From Ahaetulla prasina (lineage: Eukaryota; Chordata; Lepidosauria; Squamata; Colubridae), in NCBI RefSeq assembly GCF_028640845.1, contig NC_080548.1:6690314-6754313 (forward strand): a DNA stretch of 64,000 bases, read 5' to 3'. The translations under genes and the position numbers were made by a program. This document shows, piece by piece, positions 53,043 through 63,938 of the stretch; position 1 is the first letter of the stretch, and every line of letters starts with the position of its first letter. A model generated the notes under the pieces. That model searched no databases. It was not told the origin of the DNA and saw only the letters and a program-made list of their open reading frames with translations.

Positions 53043-54483
53043 TCTATCTCATACTTAATACTATCTCGTACCTAATGCAAAACACTGAGAATTCATCTCA
53101 CAGCGCCATTGTCCTCCTCTCATCTTGCTTTGATCTTCACTGGATTTTGTTTGGAAACTTTGCACAGTATATAAAAAGTAAGTTGAATTTTCTCCCATTG
53201 TTACCGGCCTTTTAATTAAAAATAATTTCCATTTTCTCTGAGAGGAAGAAGGAGGATTGATGCTAAATGGTCTACCTCCTTCCTTACTTTTATGCATCTA
53301 AGATGAAAAATGAAGACTAGTCAAAAGGTCAGTGCCTGGCTCATGCATTAAATATTAGTCCATCAAATGAAATCAGTACTGAGATAGATGGAGCTATGGG
53401 GGCTATCATATTTAGTTGCAAAAATTCAAGTAACCACTAGAAGGCAGCAAAGATAAGTTATTTTGCTGCCATCTGGTGGTTATCTGGATATCTATAGCTC
53501 TAGGTACCATAATCCTAGTCTGATTTCGAGAACACACCTGTTCTTCCTTCCTAAAAATACTGTTTTATTAGACAGAAATTATTTATGAAGTTCCATGCTC
53601 AGTGCAGGCTCTGCTAAAAATCTGCATTGACTGCCACGTAAGATAAGAAATGGCCTTATGTTTTCACCCCCTCCTATCCATCTTCTTCCTTTCCAGCTGC
53701 TCCTTCCCACCCATCTTTGCTTGTGGGTTCTCCCCACCAGTAACTAATTATTTGTAACTGAAGCAGCTTTTTTGGGATTCTTCCAAGGGGCACCAGATGG
53801 AACATTAACCCTCAAAACAGCCCTGGCAAACACACACACCCTCCAACAAATCGACATTTTACTAGAGTGGGAAGAGGGGAGGCAGAAAAGGAACAACAGA
53901 GATAAATGATACCCCATAAATTGCTTTTAAGTGACACTCAGGTTCCAAGATCAGGAGACTAGAAAAATTCAATGACTGAATCTTTTAAAGCTGCAGGAAG
54001 ACTCAACCTTCCTGCTTCCTTCTTAAGGGTCCCTTAACTAACAACTCTTACTCTGCAAGACTGTATTGGAACAGTGAAACTGTACCACCCCTTTGCTCAG
54101 CTTTTGGTTATTTTTATCTTGGTTGTTCCAAAAGTCTGGGGTTTCTTTAATCTTGGCTGGCCTAAAAGATTACATGAAGATGAATGTTTTCACTTCGTGA
54201 TGGAAGAGCTTTCAGTGTTTTGTCAAAATAGATTTGTAATTGAATTTAGGCCAGCAGCCAAACAGTTGGTTCCCGTTTTTCATCTGCAAAACCTAGAACA
54301 TGTCATACACACAATATAAAAAAGCAGTGAAATTTGTGTTCTTGGGAATTTTCTAATTGCATCAACCTGATGCAGGATCTGGACAAGACACTGAATGTTC
54401 ATGCAAATTTCCCTGTTGGTTTATATTGGTTTTTGCCAATTTTGACCCTTGGATTGGAGGAGACAATTGGTATGGACCATCTA
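53043..54483. other. Unique sequence
   Basis: Contains an 81-codon open frame at 54074-54319 with a hydrophobic N-terminus (LLVIFILVVPKVWG). Without homology or splice context it is not called as a gene. Confidence 0.4.
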
Positions 54484-54827
54484 TAGGCAGTCCTTGACTT
54501 ATGACCACAATTGAGACAAGAAAACTCATTGTGAAGCAGTATGGTCATTAAGTGAGACATCAGGCCATTGCACCCAATTTTGCAACCTTTTTTTCCTATG
54601 GTTTTTAAGTGAAAGATCACATGACCATAACTTGTGACTTTTCTTGTCAGCTTCCCCATTGAAGTTGCTTGTCAGAAGCCAGATGTCAAGCTCCCAAAAC
54701 ACAATCACAAGACTGCTGAGATGCTGTGGTGGCCATGAGTGTGAGGACTGGTCATAAGTCACATTTTTGGTGCTGCCATAATTTCAAACAATCACTAAAC
54801 AAATGTTCATAAGTCAAAGATCACCTC
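54484..54827 (+). mobile_element. TA-flanked MITE (Tigger-like), diverged
   Basis: AGGCAGTCCTTGACTTATGA ... ATAAGTCAAAGATCACCTC between TA dinucleotides. Interior GGTCATTAAGTGAGAC, GATCACATGACC. Confidence 0.75.
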
Positions 54828-54913
54828 TATATTGTAATGTGTTATTTTCTCAATTATTTGTTAGGTTTGTATCTTATCTCATCCCCTATTCCTTTTGTTT
54901 TTAGCAACAAGCT

Positions 54914-54996
54914 TAGATAAGATTTATTTATTTGTTTATTAAATTTATATGCCATCTATCTCACTCTCCAGCCATTCTGGGTGGCTGATAGGTTGT
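54914..54996 (-). mobile_element. L2/CR1-type 3' tail fragment
   Basis: Minus reading: CAGCCACCCAGAATGGCTGG ... GATGGCATATAAATTTAATAA, a tail differing from the main L2 family of this window. Confidence 0.45.
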
Positions 54997-55159
54997 TCTG
55001 ACATAGGATGACAAACGACCCAGTGAGTTTCCATGGTTGAGAATGGACTTGAAGTACAGTCCTAGGATAGTCCTAATCATAATCTTACACTTTATATCTT
55101 CATTGTGATTGCTATCTTCATACGTCACCATAGATGTACATGATCTGATCTCAATAGAA

Positions 55160-55462
55160 TATAATTCTTTATAGAATATAATTCTTAATTGGCCAGTGTG
55201 ATTGGACACCCAAGAAATTTGTCTTCGGTGCATAAGCTCTCATTCATCATAAATCATAAGATACAACATTTAGTGATAGTCATAGGATCATACATTCATC
55301 ATAAATCATAATATACAACACTTAGTGATAGTCATAGGATACTAAATATCCTATCAAAATCATACTAGGAAACTATATAAAACAATATAAATTGAAAAGA
55401 TACAAGCAACAAGGTTATAGTCATAAGTAGAAGGAGATAGGAAAGATGAGAAAAAGAATAAG
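55160..55462 (-). mobile_element. Rex1-like LINE copy 2, 3' part
   Basis: TTGGCCAGTGTGATTGGACACCC and TTTGTCTTCGGTGCATAAG match the 3' UTR of 25815-25900. A short tandem (CATTCATCATAAATCATAA, twice) lies near 55240-55330. Interrupted by L2#4. Confidence 0.8.
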
Positions 55463-56446
55463 CCGTATGGGTCTGGATGGGGAGAAACAGGCTCAAGCTT
55501 AATCCCTCCAAGACGGAGTGGCTGTGGATGCCGGCACCCCGATTCAGTCAGCTGCAGCCGCGGCTGACTGTTGGAGGCGAGTTATTGGCCCCAAAGGATA
55601 GGGTGCGCAAGTTAGGTGTCCTCCTGGATGAACGGCTGTCATTTGAAGATCATTTGACGGCCGTCTCCAGGAGGGCCTTCCACCAGGTTCGCCTGGTTCG
55701 GCAGTTGCGTCCCTTCCTTGATCGGGATGCCTTGTGCACAGTCACTCATGCGCTCGTTACCTCTCGCTTGGATTATTGTAATGCTCTCTACATGGGGCTC
55801 CCCTTGAGGTGCACTCGGAGGCTTCAGTTAGTCCAGAATGCAGCTGCATGGGTGATAGAGGGAGCTACGCGTAGCTCCCATATAACACCGCTCCTGCGCA
55901 GACTGCACTGGCTACCTGTGGCCTTTCGAGTGCACTTTAAGGTTTTGGTCACTACCTTTAAAGCGCTCCATGGCTTAGGGCCTGGGTACTTACGGGACCG
56001 CCTGCTGTTACCGCATGCCTCCCACCGACCCGTACGCTCTCACAGAGAGGGACTTCTCAGGGTGCCGTCCGCCAAGCAATGTCGGCTGGCGGCCCCCAGG
56101 GGAAGGTCCTTCTCTGTGGGGGCTCCCACACTCTGGAACGAGCTTCCCCCGGGTTTACGCCAAATACCTGACCTTTGGACCTTCCGCCGCGAACTGAAGA
56201 CACATCTTTTCATTCACACGGGGCTGGCTTAAATTTTATTGATTTTAAATTATCTATTATTAATTTTAATGGGGTTTTAGTTTTATATATTTTAAAGTTT
56301 TTTAGGCCAATTATAAAATAAGTTTTTTAATTTGTATTTTAAATTGTATATTGTATTGTTTGTTTTTATTTTTGGCTGTACACCGCCCTGAGTCCTTCGG
56401 GAGAAGGGCGGTATAAAAATTGAATAAATAAATAAATAAATAAATA
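55463..56446 (+). mobile_element. L2-clade LINE, 5'-truncated (L2#4), youngest-looking
   Basis: Starts at [18 protein letters not shown], runs to the stem-loop (56383-56411) and (AAAT)n. Inserted into Rex1-like copy 2 (flanks AGAATAA / AATAATAG). Confidence 0.92.
55477..56232 (+). CDS. L2#4 ORF2 C-terminal domain, uninterrupted
   Basis: A 251-codon open frame from an internal Met: [127 protein letters not shown]-stop. It is the post-RT (thumb/C-terminal) part of the ORF2 protein, lacking endonuclease and the YADD core, so it has no independent enzymatic role. Absence of any lesion, against two stops in L2#1, marks a recent insertion. No promoter is visible; probably not translated. Confidence 0.75.
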   Translation: MGRNRLKLNPSKTEWLWMPAPRFSQLQPRLTVGGELLAPKDRVRKLGVLLDERLSFEDHLTAVSRRAFHQVRLVRQLRPFLDRDALCTVTHALVTSRLDYCNALYMGLPLRCTRRLQLVQNAAAWVIEGATRSSHITPLLRRLHWLPVAFRVHFKVLVTTFKALHGLGPGYLRDRLLLPHASHRPVRSHREGLLRVPSAKQCRLAAPRGRSFSVGAPTLWNELPPGLRQIPDLWTFRRELKTHLFIHTGLA

Positions 56447-56705
56447 AAAAATAATAGTAATACAGTCTTAGTAAATAGTTTGACAGTGTTGTAGGAATTA
56501 GTTGTTTAATGGCATGTAGGGGAAAACTGTCCTTGTGTCTAGTCGTTTTGGTTTGCAGTGCTCTACCGTTTTGAGGGTAGAAGCTGAAATAATTTATGTC
56601 CAGGATGCAAGGGGTCTGTAGATATTTTCACAGCCCTCTTTTTGACTTGTGCAATATACAGGTCCTCAATGGAAGGCAGGTTGGTAGCAACTATTTTTTC
56701 TGCAA
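56447..56705 (-). mobile_element. Rex1-like LINE copy 2, coding remnant
   Basis: Minus reading AEKIVATNLPSIEDLYIAQVKKRAVKISTDPLHPGHKLFQLLPSKR is the C-terminus seen at 26150-26300. It ends abruptly near 56705. Confidence 0.82.
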
Positions 56706-57185
56706 AACTGATGATGTTACCTAGTTTGGATAATGAAACAAGCAAGCTCAGAGAGCACCAGAGATCTCTCATTTCAACCCTGAGCTACAAATATTTTCCT
56801 TTATTGATCTCAGTTGGCTTACAGTTAAGATGCAGGCCTATAGAAAATGATGGGAGGAACGAGAGAGAAGTTGATTTTTGTTTTCCACAATTAAATACCC
56901 TTCAGGATAGGTTGCAGCTGCCGAGAACCAGGAATATGTGCCAAAGACAATGCAGAAAATGTAAGTTGTTTATAGAGGAAGGGTGGGAAAGGAGAAAAAG
57001 TAGACATAATCAATGCCCTGGGACAACATTTGGAATCTTTTATATAAATATTGTGTTAAGTGACCATTGTAACAATTCTGAATAGGACTTGTCTTTTTTC
57101 CACTGCAGCAAAGTATTGTTCTACTTTTATCCATATGTGTTCTTTACCAGTTGTTAAAAATCACGGGGAACCACAAAACCCTTTT

Positions 57186-57219
<34 letters not shown>

Positions 57220-57340
57220 AAAAGTTAAAGCTAAATGGCTAGATTGCAGCATGCAGAAAATAGGTTTGTCTAAGATTAATAGGTTAATAAATGGTACAGA
57301 TTTGGGGGGGAATAGATAGAGCTCCTTCTAGATATACTGA
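56706..57340. other. Unique sequence with a (CT)n microsatellite
   Basis: (CT)n at 57187-57218. Otherwise unrecognised. Confidence 0.45.
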
Positions 57341-57349
57341 CCCCAGGTT

Positions 57350-57477
57350 CAGTGGTGGGTTCTATAGAACTGGTAGTAAAACCGGCAAGAGGCTCCGCCC
57401 ACCAACTCGGATGTTATCATAGGCGATCTGCACAATCCCATTTGAACCAGTAGTAAAGATCAGTAGAACCCACCCTG
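57350..57477 (+). mobile_element. 128-bp hAT-type MITE
   Basis: CAGTGGTGGGTTCTATAGAAC ... GTAGAACCCACCCTG with a perfect TSD, CCCAGGTT (57342-57349, 57478-57485). Confidence 0.95.
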
Positions 57478-57485
57478 CCCAGGTT

Positions 57486-58474
57486 ATATTTCAAGTACTC
57501 TCAAACCTAAATGCAGGGAAAGGAAGCTAATTTGGAAGCGGAGAGAGAGAAAAAGCTAGCTCAGATAGGTCTATATGACCATAATTTGGGAGGTAGCAGA
57601 GAAAGAAAGACCAGGTGAGAAATGAGGAGAAAAGCAGTTACAGTTACCTATACTTGCCTGTACTTGCAAGCAAAAGAGCACAAAAAGGACATGTACAGGA
57701 CTTTATGACAGGGTTACCACAGAAACAACAGGCAGCTGGATCATGGTGTGGAAGGAACTGGAAGATCTGTAGAAGAAGCTGAGAAGCTGTTTGGAGATCT
57801 GTTTCTCAAGGTGGGAAATGGGACAGGAGAAGAGGAGAAAAGTGGATAAAAGATCTAGTGTGTGAAGCAACCAACTATCTACAGAAAGTATGAGCAGAGA
57901 ACATTAGAGTAAGTGGTAGTTCATCAAGGACTTTTTGATAAGCGGTTTTGAGGATAATGAAAGAAAAAGTTTGGCAAGCACTGGGCTAGAGCATCGGAGT
58001 AGATCTAAGGTGCATTAAAGGCTTAAAATAGCAAAATGACTAAGCTGTTAAATAAATACAATCCTACATTGCTTTATAACAGTCTACTTGGGATATTAAG
58101 ATGCTAATTTAATATTAAGACGGTTAAGAAATAACCCTAAATAGGTATGGTAAAAGATGAAGGCAGACAAAAATAGTTAGAATTCTGCCAACATTGCCTT
58201 AAGCGTGGGAAGCTGAACTTTACAGGGATTATCATTACACAATTCCTGAGCATATGCAGTTGTGACTGTGTAAAATTACATGATGCTCATAAAAGTTGGA
58301 GTCAACAAATCTGCTGAAAAGGCTACAATCCCTCAAACAGCAGGTAGGGAATTGCCTGAATTCATCAGCAGGTTAGAGAAAGAGGTAAAATGAAGCCAAA
58401 GGTAACCTTTATGAGCACTATGTATACATGTTGCCTTAGAGGTTAAGCAAACTACAAGAACTTGCAGATTTGTT
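57486..58474. other. Unique sequence
   Basis: GA-rich throughout. No gene or repeat family recognised. Confidence 0.4.
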
Positions 58475-58976
58475 CATGTAGTCCTCGGCTTATGACTGTA
58501 ATGGAGCTTGCCCATTAATGACCACTACAAAAAAAAGTTCATAAAATTAGCTTGGTCGCATGAATGATCCACTTAAGGTCTGCCATGATTTACGACTGTA
58601 ATGGAGCTTGCCCATTACAGTTGTAAATCATGACAGACCTTAAGTGGGTCATTCATGTGACCAAGCTAAGTTTATGAACATTTTTTGTAGTGGTCATTAA
58701 CCAAATCATCAAAAGTCGTTAAGCAAATTCACAAGGAACACAATGGTTGTTAAGCAAATGCATGGTTTGCAATGGGGTGTAACTCTGGTTTTCAGCAAAA
58801 AATATTGTAAATCACAGTCAAATGACTAGGATGCTACAAACCCCCGTAAATTTAGTCCAGTTGCTGAGAATCCAGATGTAACTGTGAGGGAGGGGTAACC
58901 ATCAAAACTTTGGAACCAGGACATAAGCGTATTTTGGGGAATCTGTCGTAACTGGTCCTAATTTGGGGACTACCTG
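58475..58976 (+). mobile_element. TA-flanked MITE with internal long palindrome
   Basis: CATGTAGTCCTCGGCTTATGA ... GGGGACTACCTG then TA. Inside, 58515-58604 is the reverse complement of 58612-58701 with a 7-nt loop, and 24 bp at 58494-58517 recur identically at 58594-58617. Confidence 0.85.
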
Positions 58977-59034
58977 TATAACTCAGACTGGAACAAGAAT
59001 AAGATGTTTCTTGTTCAAAGCGACAACCCAAAGG

Positions 59035-59225
59035 AATTTTTTCAAGAGGCAACTAGACTTCCTGGTTTTTCTTTGAAAATATTTTGCTTCTCATTCAAGA
59101 CGTTTCTTCAGTTTCTTGGATGAGAAGCAAAATATCTTCAAAGAAAAACTAGAAAATCCAGTTGTCTCTTGAAAAAGCACCTTTGGGACAACTGTGACCT
59201 GGATGACTGAGAATCTCCATAGACA
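59035..59225. mobile_element. Penelope-like fold-back, copy D
   Basis: Left arm CAAGAGGCAACTAGACTTCC ... TTGCTTCTCATTCAAGACG, right arm TTTCTTGGATGAGAAGC ... GGATGACTGAGAATCTCC. Hammerhead-like cores are mutated. Confidence 0.65.
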
Positions 59226-59631
59226 TTCAAAGGGAGAACATCACATTTAAATCTGATTTCACTAAAGTCCTTATTTTGTGTGTATCTAAAGACAGCTAAA
59301 GACCTAGAACAGCCAGAGTAGTGAATTTGGGGGCCAGAATGAAAACCCAGCCCTTAATTTTTCAGTGTGTGGCCATTCCTAGCAAGGCCGCCTGGTATCA
59401 AAGAAATCCTGGCTTCTGGTTTGAAGATGTTGTATTGCAGCTAGATCCACATCAAAAGCAGTGAGGCCGTTATCTTAATTAGATGTTGAAATATGTCTCA
59501 CAGATTCACAAAAGCCCCCTTCCCTTGTAAAAAAAAAAAAAAGGAGCTTCTGTGTGTCTACCATGATTCTACGGGTGTTTGAAATTTTCCTTGCAATTTT
59601 ATTTGATGTTGTTCTTCAAATGGGGGCGGGG
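59226..59631. other. Unique sequence
   Basis: 13-base A run near 59530. No gene. Confidence 0.4.
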
Positions 59632-59942
59632 CAGTGGTGGCATTCAGCCAGTTCACATTTATTCGGAAGAACCGGTTGTTAACTTTCTAAGCAGTTCAAA
59701 GAAATCTTATTCCACTTTACAGGGTTAATCCTATAAGGAAGGCAGGAAGGAATCATTCTGGTGGTGTTTCTAGCCTATCTTTATTGCCCTGCTTACAGAA
59801 ACTGTCTTTCTAGTTAACCCTTATTACATACAGCTAAGGCAAAGCACCCATTGACCTTTGTGACATGACCACCAAGCCATGCCTTCCCAGCTGGTCATTA
59901 GGGCAGAGAACCGATTGTTAAATTATTTGAATCCCACCACTG
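59632..59942 (-). mobile_element. 311-bp hAT-type MITE, longer relative of the 137-bp family
   Basis: CAGTGGTGGCATTCAGCC ... AATTATTTGAATCCCACCACTG. The minus orientation matches the 137-bp copies (AGAACCGGTTGTTAAC, GGGCAGAGAACCGATTG). Flanking GGCGGGG/GGCGGGA is an approximate duplication. Extra internal sequence 59705-59890. Confidence 0.8.
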
Positions 59943-60366
59943 GGCGGGAACAAGTGCTGTTTCCTGGAACACACCTTCCCGTCTTCCTGGCTGCCCATAC
60001 TTTTCTGACTGAAGAAGCTCACAGAGCAAATCCAGTCTGATATTAGCATTTTGGGTTTATTGGAGGTACGAGGAGCCATGAAAGCTGCAGGGGGGAAAGA
60101 CAGGATCATCTCACATAGCTTTTCACACCAAAGATATTTCCCTAGAATCAAATGAGTCTGTGTCACACATTTATTTTGAAGGTTGTGGCAATCTCTTGAT
60201 TAAAAGGATAGTCAACCTTTTGCTGCCATATTTCAAATGTAACAATGATAGAATCAAGATAGTTTTGGAAGATTTGGGGGGAAATTAAACCAAACCAAAC
60301 CAAGCTGGATCTAAATTTTGAATGGAAAATCACCAGCAGCTCCTGGGAGTGGGTTAGGATTAGGAT

Positions 60367-60491
60367 CAGGGTTTCTCAATCTCAGCAATTTTAAGCCTGT
60401 GGACTTCATCTCCTAGAATTTCCTCAACTAACGGGGAATTCTGGGAGTTGACGTCCATGTGTGCTAAAGTTGTTGAGATTAAGAAACACTG
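60367..60491 (+). mobile_element. 125-bp palindromic hAT-type MITE
   Basis: CAGGGTTTCTCAATCTCAGC ... GAGATTAAGAAACACTG with inner GTGGACTTCATCTCCTAGAA / TTCTGGGAGTTGACGTCC. TSD not retained. Confidence 0.75.
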
Positions 60492-60530
60492 GGCTAGACT
60501 GATAAACTGAAAAACCATCCTGGATGAAAG

Positions 60531-61037
60531 TGTAGGAAGTTAGCACTCACCCCTTTCCTAGGAAAATGAAATATTTTAGGAAATATTAAAAGGGCAGAAT
60601 ATTTCCCCTAAAAGGGAGGCAGAAACTCAGGCCTCCATCTTTGTTAATGGGCCGTTAAGGCCTGGGCCAGTCTATTCTACATAACAAAGATCTACCTCCT
60701 TCAGGCAGACCCATAGTAGGAATTGCCCAAAGCCCTTTTATTACATCATCATCCAGCCAAGAGTCAACCAAGCCTGGGACTCAAAAGACAACCTACAAAG
60801 TTACCCCTGCATGCCCGCGTGGGAGTCTGACAACCAACAAGAACACAAGCTCAAATTCAAAACCCAACAGAGGGGCATAAAACCCAGACACTCTCAGCAT
60901 CTCTGCCTTTTTTCTGCCCAGGATCTCAAGCCATGTGATCCTGTTCATCAATAAACCTTCTTTCCAAGCAAACTTCCATGAATCCAGTGTCTTTTTCCCC
61001 ACTTGGAACTGAACCCAGATGGACATTTCTTCCAACA
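60531..61037 (+). mobile_element. Solo LTR, 507 bp
   Basis: Ends TGTAGGAA ... TTCCAACA (inverted 7 of 8) with a 4-bp TSD, AAAG (60527-60530, 61038-61041). CATAAAAC near 60876 is TATA-like, AATAAA lies at 60950-60955, followed by a U5-like segment. No internal retroviral sequence, so it is the product of LTR-LTR recombination. ERV or Gypsy origin not resolved. Confidence 0.72.
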
Positions 61038-61041
61038 AAAG

Positions 61042-61985
61042 CAAAGCACTCCCATTTTGTTGACAACAAATGTGTATGAACATGTGCTTCAAGCCACCAG
61101 GTTCAGCTAAGATTGACTTCCGCCTATTATTTATTTATTTGCAAAATTTATAGACTACCTTCCCCTCCCAAATAATATCCAGGAACATCACCTTAAAATC
61201 CATTTCCTGGCATCGTAAATACTATAAAACACATAAAAAATAGTAACCGCCAGGCCAGGGGGGGGGGGAAAAAAAGCCACTGACATAAATATATTTTTCC
61301 AAAAGTCGCTCAAATCGGTAGACGAGGCTGGGGGCTGGGGGTGGGCATCAAAGACAGGGAAGAAATGCCTGTGGACTGGGTGAAGAAAAACATTATTTGG
61401 CAGAGAGATCTATGCAAAATCTCAGAACCCCCATCTGTCTGCTTCAACAACAACAGTGTTTTACAGCTGCTATTTTGTCTCTAAAATAAGTTATGATGCA
61501 GCGGTGGTAGGGAGTGGAATTTGCCCAATAAAGAAAGAATTAGTGAAACAAAGTGATAGTTCATAGCCAGCAGTTTTTATTACCCCTTAATTATAACCAT
61601 GTACGCAGCTATGGAATAAATTCCTGGTGGCCAAGTCTTTGGGGTTTGTCAGGAAACAAATATCTATGATTTGAACAGAGCGCTGGAAGCTACTTTGCTG
61701 TAAAATCATTTGGGTCACTGGAGACACGTTTTTCTTCATGTGTGGAGGGGCAACCCTCAGGTGTTAATTAGCTGCCTGCTTATTGAGACATATCTGTGCA
61801 TATTTGTTAATGAAACAGTAACTAAGAGCAACAGAATCCTGGAAAATACATTTGTCACCATTAAGGGATGATATTGCGCAGAAAAGCACCACCATTTAAA
61901 CATGCAAAGAGGCACCATTTAAACATGAAGTAATTTAAGGGCTTCCAATACATTGTCTTAGACTTCCGAAAAGGGTTTTTCCCTC
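61042..61985. other. Mostly unique sequence
   Basis: 61125-61200 looks like a minus LINE tail (TTTATTTATTTGCAAAATTT). 61720-61860 is non-repetitive, with TTAATTA and GATA-like words, a weak conserved-element candidate. Confidence 0.35.
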
Positions 61986-61989
61986 ACTA

Positions 61990-62515
61990 GTGAGGCTGCA
62001 GGTGAAATACAACATACAGTTCTAGTCACTACGAAAGAAAAAAAGATGTTATATGTGAAAAACAAAGAATGCAGAGAAGAGCAATAAAGATGATGACAGA
62101 TCTGGAGACTAAAATGTACAATGAACTGTTAAAGGGAACTAGGTATGTTTAACCTATCGAAGAGAAGGATTAGGAGTGACATGATAACTATCTTCCAGTA
62201 CTTGAGGGACTGATAGAGAGAAGAGGGGATTGACTTATTCTCCAAAGGTCCTGAGAGTAGGACAAGAAGTAATGGGTGGAAGCTTGTTAAAGACACATCC
62301 AACCTAGAAGTAAGGAGAAAATTCCTGACTGTGAGAACGGTGAATGAAATAACTTGCCTCCTAGAGTTGTGGGTGCTCCATCACTGGAAGTTTTCAAAAA
62401 CAGACCGGACAACCATTCAACCAGGTTGATATAAGGTCTCCTGCCTTGAGCTGGAGGTTGGAGTAGAAGACCTCCAAGATCCCTTCCAGCCCTCTGATCC
62501 TATGTTCTATGTTGG
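61990..62515 (+). mobile_element. CR1 LINE 3' end
   Basis: CAGTTCTAGTCACTACGAAA, CAGTACTTGAGGGACTGA, GAGAAAATTCCTGACTGTGA, GACCTCCAAGATCCCTTCCA, ending CCTATGTTCTATG. No open ORF. Confidence 0.85.
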
Positions 62516-63490
62516 GATAAGGTATTGTTACCCCTTTAAGGTTGTCCAAATCTTGCAAAACAAAGTATTACTTCCCTTCTCTCCTTTTAGTCTTCAGAAA
62601 AATTAGGGAGGATCCTTTCTGAAATGCTTCCTATGTTTTTCCCCACATGTAGACTGAGCTGTTGCTGATCAGACCATTGCCTAGGCTGCAGGTCTTCTCC
62701 CTATCTCTCTCAAGGTCATTCCCACATATCATCACAGGGACACTCAGCAATTTTCCATGAAAGTTTCATGAATTCCTTCATGGACTTTGTTACAAAGCTG
62801 AGATGGAGAAAGTTCCAAGCTGTTCCAAGTTCCAAGACCATCACAAGAAATTCTCTAGGAGATGCTTGTATAGGGATCTGAATCAGCAGTAGGAGGTTTA
62901 AGAACACACTGCCAAATGCAACTAATGCCTGCAAGGAAGTCGTCTTTGAGAATTATGCACTTACTCACGAATAAAATAAATCCTTACACAAAAGTTTGAC
63001 TAGAAGAGTCCCAAAGACCATTGTTGAGTTTGGGAATAAATATGTTCACTGGCCACAGAGTAAGCTCTGGATTTTTCCGGAGTTTATTTCTGAGGCTAGA
63101 TTTATACTGAATTGACCTTGAATTTATATTCTGCTTGATGACTGCACTGAGTCCTAAAACCTTGTTTTAACTCTTTGAGTGACCTGGATCTCAATGTCTA
63201 GCTGTGACTGTGAGCTTTGTGGTGGTTTGTTGGCCCCTTGCCTTCTGGTTTGTTGACTGAGGGTTGTTGCTAATAGTTTATATTATACAGTATAAACAAA
63301 TGCATTCTGCAATGGCTGAACTAATATTTAGGTGCTTGATAGGCAGCATTTTGCAAAATGACGGTGGGAAGCAAAGCAAAAATTTCACATTGTTGCAGAA
63401 AGAAAAGGCATACTACCAGTAATGGTGTTAAATGTGCATTTCTGCTGTTAAAAATGTTGGAGAACTCTGGAGAAATTTGATTGTGGCGAA
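62516..63490. other. Unique sequence
   Basis: No repeat or gene recognised. Confidence 0.4.
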
Positions 63491-63498
63491 GTTTAGAG

Positions 63499-63586
63499 CA
63501 CTATTTTTCAACCTCAGCAATGCAGCTTGGACAATATTGGGAGCTGAAGTCCATCCATTTTAAAGTTGTCAGGTTGTGAAATACTG
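63499..63586 (+). mobile_element. 88-bp hAT-type MITE
   Basis: CACTATTTTTCAACCTCAGC ... GTTGTGAAATACTG with a perfect TSD, GTTTAGAG (63491-63498, 63587-63594). A shortened relative of 60367-60491. Confidence 0.9.
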
Positions 63587-63801
63587 GTTTAGAGGGCTGA
63601 AAGGAGATGTCTAAAACAGTATTTGTCCTTTTTTCTGCAGAGGATAGGGGTTCTCTTATTAACTGTTTCTCCAGACAGTATGGGTAGGGACTGAAATCTT
63701 GTTTCTCCAGTCCCCACTGTGGAATCCATTTGAATGTATAAACATCAGATAATTTTGTGTTTTCCTATTTTGCCCAAGTCAGCTCAGCACTGGAACAAGG
63801 G

Positions 63802-63938
63802 CAGTGGTGGGATTCAAGTGATTTAACAACCGGTTCTCTGCCCTAATGATTTCTTCCAACAACCAGTTTGCCAAACTGCTCAGAAAGTTAACAACCAGTT
63901 CTCCTGAAGTGGTGCGAACTGGCTGAATCCCACCACTG
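63802..63938 (+). mobile_element. 137-bp hAT-type MITE
   Basis: CAGTGGTGGGATTCA ... TGAATCCCACCACTG with a perfect TSD, AACAAGGG (63794-63801, 63939-63946). Same length and very similar sequence as 12984-13120. Confidence 0.96.

Noticed and set aside
54074..54319. 81-codon frame with a signal-peptide-like start
   Set aside because: Single short frame in AT-rich DNA, no homology recognised, no splice or promoter support.
62716..62934. 72-codon minus-strand frame with hydrophobic start
   Set aside because: No family resemblance or context; length expected by chance.
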